Shown: positions 55,618 to 64,000 of the stretch, one piece after another
Layout of the letters: every line of letters begins with the position of its first letter
Numbering within the stretch: the stretch's first letter is position 1
From: Vibrio rarus
GTDB lineage: Bacteria > Pseudomonadota > Gammaproteobacteria > Enterobacterales > Vibrionaceae
Direction of reading: 5' to 3'
NCBI RefSeq assembly: GCF_024347075.1
Contig: NZ_AP024901.1
Location: forward strand, 496,001 to 560,000
DNA length: 64,000 nt
The notes under the pieces: model-generated
Database searches by the model: none
Told to the model about the DNA's origin: nothing
The model's input: only the letters and a program-made list of their open reading frames with translations
Position numbers and translations under genes: made by a program

Positions 55618-56919
55618 CTAAATCTTCTTAACTATTTTCTCAGTATTCTCAAAAATTGAATTAGCGATATGCTCAGGAAAGTCTTCAGGCAATGCAGCAC
55701 TGACTTGTAACATTGCCTTAGGCAAAGCACCTTTCATTTCATCAATTACCTCTTGCATAGTGTCTTGGCTAAAGTTTACAACTTTAGCTGTGTCTAAAAA
55801 GTGGCGAGGTAGGATTTTACAGATTTCATACTTCTTGCCTTTAGTTGCCTTCAATCCCATCGCCAGCTTTAACTTTCTGATATTGAGCCCTTTCCCCCCC
55901 AGTAGTGGGTAAGCTGACAAAATATCGTAGAATGGAGTAAGTCTATAGCTTCCTCCCCTATCAATATAGATAGAAAAGTTCTTAGCATGCCCATCTGTCG
56001 CTCCAATGAGCCATTGAAAGACTTGAAACCTCATGAAGTTATATCGATCTTCTATCGCATTGCTTGATCCCATTAACAACTCCATTATCTGTGCTATCTC
56101 TGGACCGCCTTGAGATTCGTACTTAATCGACGATGGCATACCAAATACTTGGCACATATCTTCTTGAGGCAAGCGTAGTAATCCTGCTCTGTCTTTTGTC
56201 CAGCGCCTGTCAAAACGCTCTACCGCTAAAGCTTTGATGCTGCCAGTTTTGATTATATGAACGTTGGGAACTGCGAAACCAAGAGCTCTAGCTAGCTCAA
56301 TGCAAAGGTACTCGTTTTCTACGCTATCCTTGAGATCGAGGGTCGCGTTCGCTTGCTGGATCTCTCCAATAGGCAGTTTGATTATGTGGGTCGTCGGCGT
56401 GTGACCTTTCGGTATACACCATTGCCCATCAACGAATAGTAGAGCCGTTTTCTCTTGAGCACCTGCGACTGAGATTCTAAAGTCTTCCTCTTCTTCAAGC
56501 ATACCGAGTGGAATATCAGACTTGTATGCAGAAAGAACCGATTCTAGTTTTTTTTCATTCAGAACTTCGTAGCTAAGTGGCTCTTTTTTATAAAGAACTT
56601 CTGGAGGAAGTAAAGCAATTGCACCAACACTGTCTTTTCCTATTTCTTTCAGGAGATCAAAGGGTTGTTTGGATGGTGCTTTGTACCTAGCAACGATTCT
56701 ATCTCTGACTTGAGGACTGTCTGGCAAGAGATTGTCAAAATAGTTTATAACTGCATCGGAAGTGATGGCTGGTAATTGAAGTTTTAAAGACAATGAGATT
56801 GGCCGAGTCACCGCATTGGTCAACCAGTTTTTATCATATTGAAAACTGTGCGCACCATTCTTTTGTTTCTCTAGAGTGCCAACAAGTTCACCATTCATGT
56901 ATGCGGTTAGCTTCTGCAT
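55618..56919 (-). CDS. hipA: HipA-family Ser/Thr kinase toxin
   Basis: A 433-aa HipA kinase. Motifs are VAGAQEKTALL (Gly-rich loop), THIIKLPI with the ATP-binding Lys, VERFDRRW, the catalytic loop TDGHAKNFSIY and the metal-binding FYDILSAYP. HipA phosphorylates glutamyl-tRNA synthetase and causes dormancy. The ATG overlaps the hipB stop (TAATG). All key residues are present, so the toxin looks active and needs HipB. Confidence 0.92.
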   Translation of the reverse strand: MQKLTAYMNGELVGTLEKQKNGAHSFQYDKNWLTNAVTRPISLSLKLQLPAITSDAVINYFDNLLPDSPQVRDRIVARYKAPSKQPFDLLKEIGKDSVGAIALLPPEVLYKKEPLSYEVLNEKKLESVLSAYKSDIPLGMLEEEEDFRISVAGAQEKTALLFVDGQWCIPKGHTPTTHIIKLPIGEIQQANATLDLKDSVENEYLCIELARALGFAVPNVHIIKTGSIKALAVERFDRRWTKDRAGLLRLPQEDMCQVFGMPSSIKYESQGGPEIAQIMELLMGSSNAIEDRYNFMRFQVFQWLIGATDGHAKNFSIYIDRGGSYRLTPFYDILSAYPLLGGKGLNIRKLKLAMGLKATKGKKYEICKILPRHFLDTAKVVNFSQDTMQEVIDEMKGALPKAMLQVSAALPEDFPEHIANSIFENTEKIVKKI

Positions 56920-57164
56920 TACCAATTATCATCATTTTCATTTAACGGAGCTACCTGTGATCTTTCTTGGATACTCAATGTGAGATCCATTGCCTGGGCA
57001 AGTTTAAAGAAGGTAGAAAGAGTTGTTTTGTTAGGGTTGTTTTCGAAGTTCGAGATCGTCGCTTGCTTGATACCCACTGTTTTTGCTAGTTCTGATTGTG
57101 TCCATCCATTCTTCTGGCGTATCAGTAGCATCATATCTGCTAATTGTTTTGGGCTATATATCAT
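56919..57164 (-). CDS. hipB: HipB antitoxin, Xre-family regulator
   Basis: An 81-aa HTH protein (LIRQKNGWTQSELAKTVGIK) with the dimerising strand DLTLSIQER and a flexible acidic C-terminus. HipB binds HipA and represses the operon. Four operators with the HipB consensus lie directly upstream. The short length is typical of the family. Confidence 0.92.
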   Translation of the reverse strand: MIYSPKQLADMMLLIRQKNGWTQSELAKTVGIKQATISNFENNPNKTTLSTFFKLAQAMDLTLSIQERSQVAPLNENDDNW

Positions 57165-57212
57165 TTGTTCCAGCTTTCCATAGAGTTAAGGCACACCTTC
57201 AAGATATTTAAT

Positions 57213-57314
57213 TATCCCTTAGTGGGGATAGCTGAAATTATATCCCCACTAGAGGATAAAGTCCATATTATCCCCACTAAAGGATAAAAACTCATTTATC
57301 CTTTAGTGGGAATA
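57213..57314. promoter_or_regulatory. four HipB operators with 28-bp phasing
   Basis: TATCC-N8-GGATA occurs at 57213-57230, 57241-57258 and 57269-57286, with a fourth, ending GAATA, at 57297-57314. Starts are 28 bases apart each time. The spacers alternate in orientation (CTTAGTGG, CCACTAGA, CCACTAAA, TTTAGTGG). This matches the E. coli HipB operator consensus TATCC-N8-GGATA. Confidence 0.93.
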
Positions 57315-57475
57315 TTGAAATGACTATCCCTGAAAAACCACGTAGCCGTTCGCAGAGATACCGTTTAACCGCACTTGGTCATGCTCTTAAGTAGAAGATA
57401 GCTTTATGTTTAATTTAGTCACAATGCGACCAAAACAGAGATAGTTACACAATCAGCTTACCAAGGGAGTGTGTA

Positions 57476-57568
57476 ATGGGTAAATTCACTGCACAACAAA
57501 AACAAAATCGCTCGAATAGCAATGTTGGGATTATGCCTGATGCTCAGACATTGCCGGAGTGCGGTTAA
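57476..57568 (+). CDS. possible 30-aa peptide
   Basis: An ATG preceded by GGGAG at 8 bases opens a 30-codon frame (MGKFTAQQKQNRSNSNVGIM onward, ending ECG). It may be the start of a lost gene. A second short plus-strand frame, MTIPEKPRSRSQRYRLTALG (57320-57394), lies just after the last HipB operator. A hairpin AAGGCGGCT / AGCCGCCTT is at 57632-57650. No family is recognised; translation is unproven. Confidence 0.25.
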   Translation: MGKFTAQQKQNRSNSNVGIMPDAQTLPECG

Positions 57569-57666
57569 TGAATTGATGTGTGAACTACTCAGCGACAGCA
57601 TAGCTTCTTTCTAGCTGATCACTGAGCTTCTAAGGCGGCTAAGCCGCCTTATCTAATTTGTTATGA

Positions 57667-58104
57667 CTATGCGACACGCCACTTGTTATCTTGTTCTTCT
57701 AGATGCAATTCAGCCATTGTTGATTCAATTTCGGAGTCCGAAAGCATATTGAGCAGAAGACCTATTTGGCTGTCATCGTCATTGAACTCCGCAAACATAG
57801 CTCGAAGAGTAACGTCTGCGGTTCTCGGGATGACAGATTGCCCTTTTTCCCAACGAGCGACAGTTTGAGTGTCAACACCCAACAGATGACCAAGCGCTTT
57901 TTGAGACATATTGAGTTCAATACGAATGAACTTGAACTCTTGATGAGATATTGGTCTTACCTGAGATACAATATTTCGACCAATAAGAGCATGTAGCTCA
58001 TAAAGGTTATCAATACTAACAAACTCTTCATCCTCTACTTTGTCGATAGTGAAACCATTTGCTAAATAAACATACGGTAGACCACTTTCTTTATAGTGAT
58101 ACAT
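57667..58104 (-). CDS. HTH antitoxin-like protein paired with DUF4258
   Basis: A 145-aa protein with a C-terminal HTH_XRE domain (LNMSQKALGHLLGVDTQTVA then RWEKGQ) after an N-terminal region with VYLANGF, as in MqsA/HigA-like antitoxins. The start is ten bases after the stop of the DUF4258 gene upstream. The order toxin-then-antitoxin is known for HigBA and MqsRA. The pairing as a toxin-antitoxin system is inferred from family and spacing. Confidence 0.72.
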   Translation of the reverse strand: MYHYKESGLPYVYLANGFTIDKVEDEEFVSIDNLYELHALIGRNIVSQVRPISHQEFKFIRIELNMSQKALGHLLGVDTQTVARWEKGQSVIPRTADVTLRAMFAEFNDDDSQIGLLLNMLSDSEIESTMAELHLEEQDNKWRVA

Positions 58105-58114
58105 ATTAGCCTCT

Positions 58115-58327
58115 TTACTTAACTATAACCGTAACAACAAATGCAGATGGATCGTCTTCGTGTCTCTTCAGCGAAACAACGACTTCTACGATTTCACCAG
58201 CAGCCATACCTTGAAGGTTACATTTCCAATCGCCTCTAGGTGTTTGATGGGGAGCTTCCGTTATTCTACTGTGCTTATTGCTAAGCACTTGGAATATTTG
58301 CATGCGAGTCACGCCACGTTGCTCCAT
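58115..58327 (-). CDS. DUF4258 protein, toxin candidate (start uncertain)
   Basis: A 70-aa frame with ITEAPHQTPRGDWKCNLQG and the C-terminal strand FVVTVIVK of DUF4258. The in-frame sequence continues upstream to about 58438 with coding-like residues (EFPLTSASAKKLINELASHH, then SHARER), but no standard start codon is present there. Either a rare start is used or the 5' end is damaged. DUF4258 proteins are RNase-fold toxin candidates beside HTH antitoxins. Confidence 0.6.
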   Translation of the reverse strand: MEQRGVTRMQIFQVLSNKHSRITEAPHQTPRGDWKCNLQGMAAGEIVEVVVSLKRHEDDPSAFVVTVIVK

Positions 58328-58428
58328 GCGCTCTCGAGCATGTGAGCCAATAAAGACTCTAGCGGTATGATGACTTGCCAGTTCATTGATAAGTTTCTTG
58401 GCTGACGCTGAAGTCAGCGGAAACTCAT

Positions 58429-58909
58429 CTATTCCCTCAAGTTTACTTTTTGATATACGGGAAACCTATCAATTTGATAGTTTAAATTATGAGGTACAAC
58501 AAGATTAAACGCAAGATTTGATAAATAGTCATAACGATTATTAGGCAACATTTTGTCGTCTTTTATCCTTCGATGATGAGTTATCAACTCAATCGAATAA
58601 GTTTTGACCTTTCCTACTAAAATAACAAGGTCAAAGCAACCAAAGCTAAAGCAACGATTTGGAAAAAGAGGACTTTTGGGTCGGACGGTTATTTCGTTTG
58701 TTCTGTTGGAAATGCTAGTGCTGACACCGTGAGAAAATACATTGAAGATCAGGGCTAGGCGAACCTTCATGAAGGATAACCTTAGCACCTGACCACTGAC
58801 AAAACTGGAAAATAAGCTCATGACTAAACCCGAGCCGCCTGTCCTCGCGCCTCATTGCCGGAACAGAGACACCATAATGGCGAGCCGCTTCGCAGATACT
58901 CACCGACAT
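58429..58909 (-). pseudogene. frameshifted protein with N-terminal HTH-like region
   Basis: Two overlapping minus-strand frames fit one broken gene. The first (58909 down to 58715) reads SICEAARHYGVSVPAMRRED and GAKVILHEGSPSPD; the second (to 58429) continues LIFNVFSHGVS and CFDLVILVGKVKTYSIELI. A shift near 58760 joins them to about 160 residues. It resembles small nuclease-like proteins with a DNA-binding start, but no firm family was recognised. Confidence 0.45.
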
Positions 58910-58969
58910 ATAATCGATGCTTTACACCAAAAACCGTAAACGTCGGATTAAAATGTACCTAAGGACACG

Positions 58970-60385
58970 TTAATCAATTGGCATTGCATAAGACAACTCA
59001 TGGATCAGCGCCCTGAATTGTGACTCTTTCTTCTCCGGAATTATCAGTTGATCTTTGCCAACTCGTTGACACCATTTACTCAACTGAGGGGTTGAGGCGA
59101 TATTGTTTGCGGTTGTTTCTGAGTTGCATCTTAGCAATAACACTCGGCCGACCACTTTTACGGCTTGCTTATTTGCATCCAGCATTTTAAAGATATTTTC
59201 TATCTCCGTCGGTAGGTAGGGCTTTTCATCCCTAGCTTGGATAAACGCTTGTAATTCTTGTAAATCACCGCCGTTTTCGATGTATGCTAGCATCCTATTT
59301 TTCGATAATTGCCAAACATCATTAGCAAGCTCATCGGCGTAATTGATAAGAAAAACTCTCTCAATCGAGGTAGGAGGTTGCATAAAATGTATTCGCTTAT
59401 TGGACAATAAAAGCACGGGGGTTTCGCTACTCGATGCTTCGCTGTGATCCTCAGTAAGGCCAAGTATATAAGCTCCGAGTTCGGTTAAACGTAGGTATTG
59501 CAGTCCATCATAAATAGATAAATAATCTAAATCGAAGTGTCCGATGCGGTTGTAATAGTCATTAGAAGCCTCTTCGGGGCGATAGTAGGCGATATCAACC
59601 AGACCCAAAGTCACGAAATACTCCATTATTAGACATCGGGTATGAACATTGCTTAACGACTCTTCGTCATAGATACGTCCATAATGCGCATCGCCAATGT
59701 ATAAAAATGATGGTTCTTCAGTCACTAAGTAATAGTGTCCTTTCGCGGCCATCAATCTCAAAAAATCAGTAAAAGAAACCCACTCACCTACAGGACAAGC
59801 TTTCAGGGTTTCAGTGCACGCCTCTCTTCGACTGTCTGGCGTGGTAAAATACCGCTGACCTTTGCCTTTCTGCCCTTTGACCTCATTAATACGTGAGAAT
59901 TCGTCGAACTGACTGTTCTGTTGCCAGTCCCAAAACAGTTGCTTCATGGCATCACTGTTTTTTTGTTGGAGCGTCGCGGTTTTCAGGTTAACGTTTAACT
60001 GGCCATGACTCTCCTTTATCCAAGAAGACGCCCTCAATACCTGCACCCAGCAAAACGCTTTTATTGTCTCTAATGATTCCCCAACACTTTCTGAATACGG
60101 TTCATTGAGTTGACTCGATAGTTTCTTCAAAAGCGCTTTTGATGGCATGCCTGTCTTTGCGCTTACTTTTAATTTTTTATCCTTTATAAGGTTAATCAAA
60201 GCATTCAGTTCACTCTCAGTTTGCTTCGAAGACTCTAACAGCATGATGTTTTCAGCGTCAAAAGAGGCAACCTCAATACTAAACTCAGGAGGCTTCGGGA
60301 TAATTGGCATGAGGCATTTCAACAAATCCTCTGGGATGCGAATGGAGTTACCGTGTCTACGTTCAGGATAAATGATAATTTCCAA
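58970..60385 (-). CDS. uncharacterised 471-aa protein with winged-helix-like segments
   Basis: A soluble, intact frame of 471 aa starting with TTG at 60385. I do not recognise the family. The middle has SFTDFLRLMAAKGHYYLV and a later LRLTELGAYILGL, which look like winged-helix segments near residues 205-310, as seen in helicase-associated or WYL-type regions; no ATPase motif is present. The IS256 remnant begins within about 25 bases upstream, so the N-terminus may have been trimmed. Before the IS and hipA fragment arrived, SWIM 2 would have been the next gene upstream on this strand. Confidence 0.6.
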   Translation of the reverse strand: MEIIIYPERRHGNSIRIPEDLLKCLMPIIPKPPEFSIEVASFDAENIMLLESSKQTESELNALINLIKDKKLKVSAKTGMPSKALLKKLSSQLNEPYSESVGESLETIKAFCWVQVLRASSWIKESHGQLNVNLKTATLQQKNSDAMKQLFWDWQQNSQFDEFSRINEVKGQKGKGQRYFTTPDSRREACTETLKACPVGEWVSFTDFLRLMAAKGHYYLVTEEPSFLYIGDAHYGRIYDEESLSNVHTRCLIMEYFVTLGLVDIAYYRPEEASNDYYNRIGHFDLDYLSIYDGLQYLRLTELGAYILGLTEDHSEASSSETPVLLLSNKRIHFMQPPTSIERVFLINYADELANDVWQLSKNRMLAYIENGGDLQELQAFIQARDEKPYLPTEIENIFKMLDANKQAVKVVGRVLLLRCNSETTANNIASTPQLSKWCQRVGKDQLIIPEKKESQFRALIHELSYAMPID

Positions 60386-60438
60386 GTTCTTAAACCAGCA
60401 TCTTCAAGTTAATTGGGTATAAGCATACCGATGATTAA

Positions 60439-61503
60439 ATATCACGGTTCAAATCCAAATCAAGAAATAGCCGTAACGGAAAGAGTAGCAAGCGGATCAA
60501 AACCGAAGATGGGGAGTTCGAACTCGATACACCTCGTGATCGCAATGGCTCTTTCGAGCCTAAGCTCGTTAAAAAACACCAATCTCGATTTACATCTATG
60601 GACGATAAGATTCTGTGGCTCTATGCACAAGGCATGAGCACGCGTGACATCGTCAATGCCTTTGAGGAATGGTACGGTGCTGAGATTTCACCGAGTCTCG
60701 TTTCGCGAGTGACAAACGCCGTCATCGATGAAATTGTTGAGTGGCAGTCCCGTCCGCTTGATGCCCTTTACCCCATAGTATACCTTGACTGCATTGTGAT
60801 TAAGGTGCGTCAAGATAAACGTATTATCAACAAATCCATCTTCCTTGCCCTTGGAATTAATACTGATGGGCAAAAAGAATTGATGGGCATGTGGATAGCA
60901 GAAAACGAAGGTGCAAAGTTTTGGCTTAATGTTTTGACGGAGCTTAACCAACGTGGCGTTGAGGATATACTTATAGCTTGCGTGGATGGCCTCAAAGGTT
61001 TTCCTGATGCTATCAATACCGTGTTCCCTGAAACACATATTCAGCTATGCATCGTTCACATGGTACGTAACTCTCTGAAATACGTCTCTTGGAAAGACTA
61101 TAAAGCCGTCACGGCTGACTTGAAGCGAGTATACCGTTCTGCAACAGAAGACGAAGCGTTACTTGAATTAGAGCGTTTTGGTGAAACCTGGGACGCCCAG
61201 TACCCTCAAATAACCAAGTCTTGGCGCAATCACTGGCAAAACTTGAATACGCTATTTAACTACCCGCAAGATATTCGAAAAGCAATTTACACAACCAATG
61301 CGATTGAATCACTCAACAGCGTGATACGTAAGGCTTTGAAGAAGCGTAAAATCTTCCCAAATGATGAAGCGGCAACTAAGATGGTTTATCTAGCGATTAA
61401 AGATGCCAGTAAAAAATGGACGATGCCCATTCAAAACTGGCGTCAGGCGATGAGTCGATTTATCATCGAGTTCGAAGATCGTGTCGAGAAGCACATAAAC
61501 TAA
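60439..61503 (+). pseudogene. IS256-family transposase remnant, N-terminus missing
   Basis: The frame reads NGKSSKRIKTEDGEFELDTP, then the mutator-type core with catalytic residues in VYLDCIVIK, ACVDGLKGFPDA and TNAIESLNS. Family members have about 100 more residues at the N-terminus. Here an in-frame stop (60436-60438) cuts the frame and only about 10 further residues (GYKHTDD) match upstream. The longest ATG frame starts at 60598. Inactive or translated only as a fragment. Confidence 0.82.
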
Positions 61504-61534
61504 ATGTCAGTTACACAGAATCTGTTACAGCCTC

Positions 61535-62023
61535 ATCTCTCGTGTAGACAGTAGCTTATCCTTCAAAAGGGAGCTGTTTAATCGGGTACTAACAGCGTAC
61601 TATCTTGGTAACAATGACTTTCATTTGCGGAATATTGGCTTACTTTTGCCCGAGAAAGGCTATGCACAGCTAGCCCCTATTTATGATTATGTATCTATAG
61701 CCCCGTACCCAGACTACATTGCCAATGAAGCTTCATTAGCATTGCCGCTATTAGCCAGCGAAGAAGGCGATAATGGGAATACCAGCGACTATACATCGCA
61801 TTGTACCTATACAGGCTATGATTTCCTCACGTTTGCGAACAATATTGGAATTCGCCCCAAACTAGCTAAAAAGTTGATTGAGCAGCTTTGTGCGCGGGCG
61901 GATGAAATTAAAGATATCTACAGAAATAGTTTTATGCCCGAAGCGGATATCATGAAGGTGATTAAATGGATTGATAGTCGTCATAATGACTTAAATCAAT
62001 TTGAACACGTGGACATTATGTGA
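61535..62023 (+). pseudogene. 3' fragment of a hipA-like kinase gene
   Basis: Directly after the IS256 end, a frame reads SSLSFKRELFNRVLTAYYLG, the catalytic loop NNDFHLRNIGLLL and IYDYVSIAPYP, then a helical C-terminus ending in HVDIM. This is the last third of a HipA-family kinase, distinct from the intact hipA at 55618. The N-terminal part and ATP-binding Lys are missing and no 5' half is seen on the other side of the IS. Without an upstream start only residues from 61625 could be translated. Confidence 0.7.
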
Positions 62024-62033
62024 CAGAACTCGC

Positions 62034-63710
62034 TTATTGAAACGTAAAGCGCTCCTCCAAATAACGAATAAAGTTTCGTTTTCTTTTCATATGCTCTTTT
62101 AACTGCCGGACAAATCGGGACCAGTTGAGTTCATGTTGCGTTTTATCAACGCAGGCCATTATTTTAAATCTAGCGATCATTTTTACCGCTTCAAGGTAGG
62201 CGCTGTTATTTGTCTCTTCTACCTTATTCGTAATGGCTGTGTGATACAGTGTACAGGCGACATCATAGTGTTTTGAAGGCAGACTATCGGCGACGCTTAC
62301 ACCTAAGTAAGCACTCACGGCTTGGTGACGCGCCCACATCAATAGGATATCGATCCGCTGGTAGTTCAGAGCCGTTTCCACCAATAACGGTACGTCTGTA
62401 TGAGAATGAGAGCGTGAATTGGTGCGTCGCAACAGTAACTCAATTACATCAGATTGTTGCTGCTCCTTGAGCTTTCCTTTGGTAGGCATCAGGGCTTGTA
62501 GCGGTTTTAGTGTTTCTGCGCTAGGGCGTTTTTCAAACTGTTGCCAGCGGATCTGCCAAGCTTTTTTATCTTGTCCCTGTACCGTTGCGAGCTGACATGC
62601 AAAGTTAATCAGTGAGGTATGCTCTGGGTTTTGCACCGCTTCACCCGCTTGGGTTAAGCAGTGCTGAGCTTGTGCGTATTGCTCAAGCCTGAGGTGATAT
62701 TTTCCTAAGTTTAGCCAATCGTGCCAATCGAGCTCCATTTTGAGCTGCCATTCAATGGCTTTTTGCCACTGTTCTTGTGTCGCTGCCTTATGGCTGTAGT
62801 GGCGACAAATTTCGCTCGCCGTAGATGATGGTAAAGCTTCAAAGAGTGCATCCGAATGAAGGGCTTGCTCAAGGGCCATACCGAGGGCTGGCACGTTATT
62901 GTCTAAGATCTTTAAGAATGAATCACTGATATCAATTGGTGCTTCAATGATTGGGATGATGAACGCGAGTTTATCGGTGAGCGCGGCACTGCTTGCCATA
63001 AGGGAGTCTAACAAGTGCTGTAAAAATAGCGCTAAGGTGGGGGTGTAGTCACCGCTAGTGGAATCAACGTAGTCGATACAAACGGTGTTGAGGCGCTTGA
63101 TCCCATGCCAAGCCACAGGGTAGCACTCATCATCAGACAAGGCAGCAAGTGCCTGATCAAGTGCGTGGTATTTATCATCTAAGGCCTCAAAATAGGCACC
63201 GGCTTCATCGTAGTCCCAGGCATTATCATAGGGTAAGGCGTCATCAATCAAATCCGTGACTTGTCTGGCGGTGAGTGACTCATTTTGCGTTTCAACGTAA
63301 CAGCGGTACTGCAGAGCCTCAAACAGTGTTGAGTTGTCCTCAAGTTGTGCGTGGAACATCTTAAGTAACTGCTCTTTTTCAAGCGAAGCAAGCCAACGGT
63401 GCACCTCGCGTTCATCAGGCAGAGTCAGACCGTTTTGCACCAGTGGTGCCTGCGCTGCGGTGTATTGCCCCCAGTACACTAGCAAGGTGGCGACGGCATG
63501 CTTACAGATGGGCTGGTAAGAGGCTGCAAGGCACGTACATTTGATGTGCTCGCCGATGATCGAGACATCGTAAAGGTTTTCACCTTGTACCTGTGCGGTA
63601 ATGCGCCCATTATGGTGACGACAGTGGTAGACCTGTTCATATTTGGCCAGTCGCTCACCACGCTCAAAGGTCGCAATACCTGCCCACTCTCGCAGTTCTC
63701 CAAGATTCAC
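62034..63710 (-). CDS. SWIM zinc-finger protein 2
   Basis: A 558-aa protein with an N-terminal SWIM motif (IKCTCLAASYQPICKHAVAT, near residue 58) and a long helical region with repeat-like Trp/Leu patterns. It has the same plan and length as SWIM 1 at 47148. GTG at 63710 is preceded by AGGAAG. It converges with the hipA-like fragment 10 bases away. A DNA- or protein-binding scaffold role is inferred from the motif. Confidence 0.82.
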   Translation of the reverse strand: MNLGELREWAGIATFERGERLAKYEQVYHCRHHNGRITAQVQGENLYDVSIIGEHIKCTCLAASYQPICKHAVATLLVYWGQYTAAQAPLVQNGLTLPDEREVHRWLASLEKEQLLKMFHAQLEDNSTLFEALQYRCYVETQNESLTARQVTDLIDDALPYDNAWDYDEAGAYFEALDDKYHALDQALAALSDDECYPVAWHGIKRLNTVCIDYVDSTSGDYTPTLALFLQHLLDSLMASSAALTDKLAFIIPIIEAPIDISDSFLKILDNNVPALGMALEQALHSDALFEALPSSTASEICRHYSHKAATQEQWQKAIEWQLKMELDWHDWLNLGKYHLRLEQYAQAQHCLTQAGEAVQNPEHTSLINFACQLATVQGQDKKAWQIRWQQFEKRPSAETLKPLQALMPTKGKLKEQQQSDVIELLLRRTNSRSHSHTDVPLLVETALNYQRIDILLMWARHQAVSAYLGVSVADSLPSKHYDVACTLYHTAITNKVEETNNSAYLEAVKMIARFKIMACVDKTQHELNWSRFVRQLKEHMKRKRNFIRYLEERFTFQ

Positions 63711-63806
63711 AATGTTCTTCCTTTTATCGAGTTGTTAGACCTATTGAGGAGACTTCACCCAAACAAAACTCCCGCCACAGTAACACCCTGTGCCACCCTA
63801 TGTATA

Positions 63807-64000
63807 TCAAGCTATATTGAGCACATATTTTGTACTTCGACCACCAGCATCAGTCCTCTTTAGACACCCTATTTCTACCAAATAAGCAAGGTGCCGAGTG
63901 GCGGTTGGCTTGCTGACCTTTGCGACCTTATGGTACTGACTGGTATTTATCCCCTCAGGAAAATCACCATCTAATAGTCGATTAAGTACTTTGGTTTGTT
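63807..64000 (-). CDS. Fic-family protein, C-terminal end (gene continues beyond the window)
   Basis: The minus-strand frame entering at 63998 and ending in TGA at 63807 reads NRLLDGDFPEGINTSQYHKV, then SKPTATRHLAYLVEIGCLKR and RSTKYVLNIA. This is the winged-helix C-terminus of Fic proteins of the kind with an N-terminal DUF4172, which AMPylate target proteins. Only 63 codons are inside the window, so the FIC motif itself is not visible. Confidence 0.65.
   Translation of the reverse strand, partial: QTKVLNRLLDGDFPEGINTSQYHKVAKVSKPTATRHLAYLVEIGCLKRTDAGGRSTKYVLNIA

Noticed and set aside
57632..57650. Strong hairpin AAGGCGGCT / AGCCGCCTT in the toxin-antitoxin island, considered as an integron attC site
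   Set aside because: The expected flanking core sites (RYYYAAC and GTTRRRY) are not present in the right positions, no further such sites separate the other cassettes, and no integrase is visible.
60413..60637. Plus-strand frame of 74 codons at the start of the IS256 remnant
   Set aside because: The transposase homology lies in a different frame in the same bases, so this frame is spurious.

Overview
The window comes from a marine-type gammaproteobacterium, most like Vibrionaceae or a close neighbour. The pointers are an NhaD antiporter, a malT / malPQ / glgB neighbourhood, an OmpU-like porin, a KefB/KefG potassium-efflux pair and a JUMPStart-controlled O-antigen operon. No rRNA, tRNA or CRISPR array was seen. 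This is judgement from protein motifs, not a phylogeny.

Layout. (1) 1-29 kb is core metabolism with ordinary base composition: an MFS transporter cut by the window edge, a Kef-type K+/H+ antiporter with its ancillary oxidoreductase, nhaD, an M20 peptidase behind a perfect FNR box, an operon of a DUF368 (PopT-type) transporter plus copper-handling proteins (SCO, PCu(A)C), a GH13 amylase, queE/queD, a porin, nnrS behind an NsrR-like palindrome, and the maltodextrin/glycogen genes glgB, malQ and malP divergent from malT. (2) 29-46.6 kb is a surface-polysaccharide locus. A plus-strand trio (4,6-dehydratase, SDR, small sugar-1-phosphate transferase) suits UDP-QuiNAc-type priming. A converging, visibly AT-rich minus-strand operon carries wzx, a pyruvyltransferase, an IspD/TarI-type cytidylyltransferase, an SDR, a LicD protein, wzy and two GT2 transferases. 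Its JUMPStart/ops leader is intact at 46.5 kb, but four copies of one 1323-bp ISAs1-family element sit between leader and wzx. Two are inserted into the other two, and three have perfect 10-bp target duplications, so the order of events can be read. (3) 47-53.8 kb has a SWIM zinc-finger protein, wecA, about 1 kb without a convincing gene, and ahpF/ahpC with an OxyR site. (4) 53.8-64 kb is an accessory island dense in toxin-antitoxin genes: a truncated ParE-like toxin, an intact TacAT-type pair, a decayed yefM-yoeB pair, an intact hipBA with four HipB operators at exactly 28-bp spacing, an HTH/DUF4258 pair, an IS256 remnant beside a hipA-like 3' fragment, an unrecognised 471-aa protein, a second SWIM protein and the C-terminus of a Fic protein at the window end.

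A small AT-rich element (ends like ATACCAAT) occurs in three copies of about 70, 100 and 165 bp plus one fragment. Two of them supply the stop codon of a neighbouring gene, a glycosyltransferase and the truncated ParE. The main points for follow-up are the nested IS array inside an RfaH-type operon, the CDP-polyol/LicD cassette, the phased hipBA operators, and the partly decayed toxin-antitoxin island with an unknown 471-aa protein near a SWIM protein.
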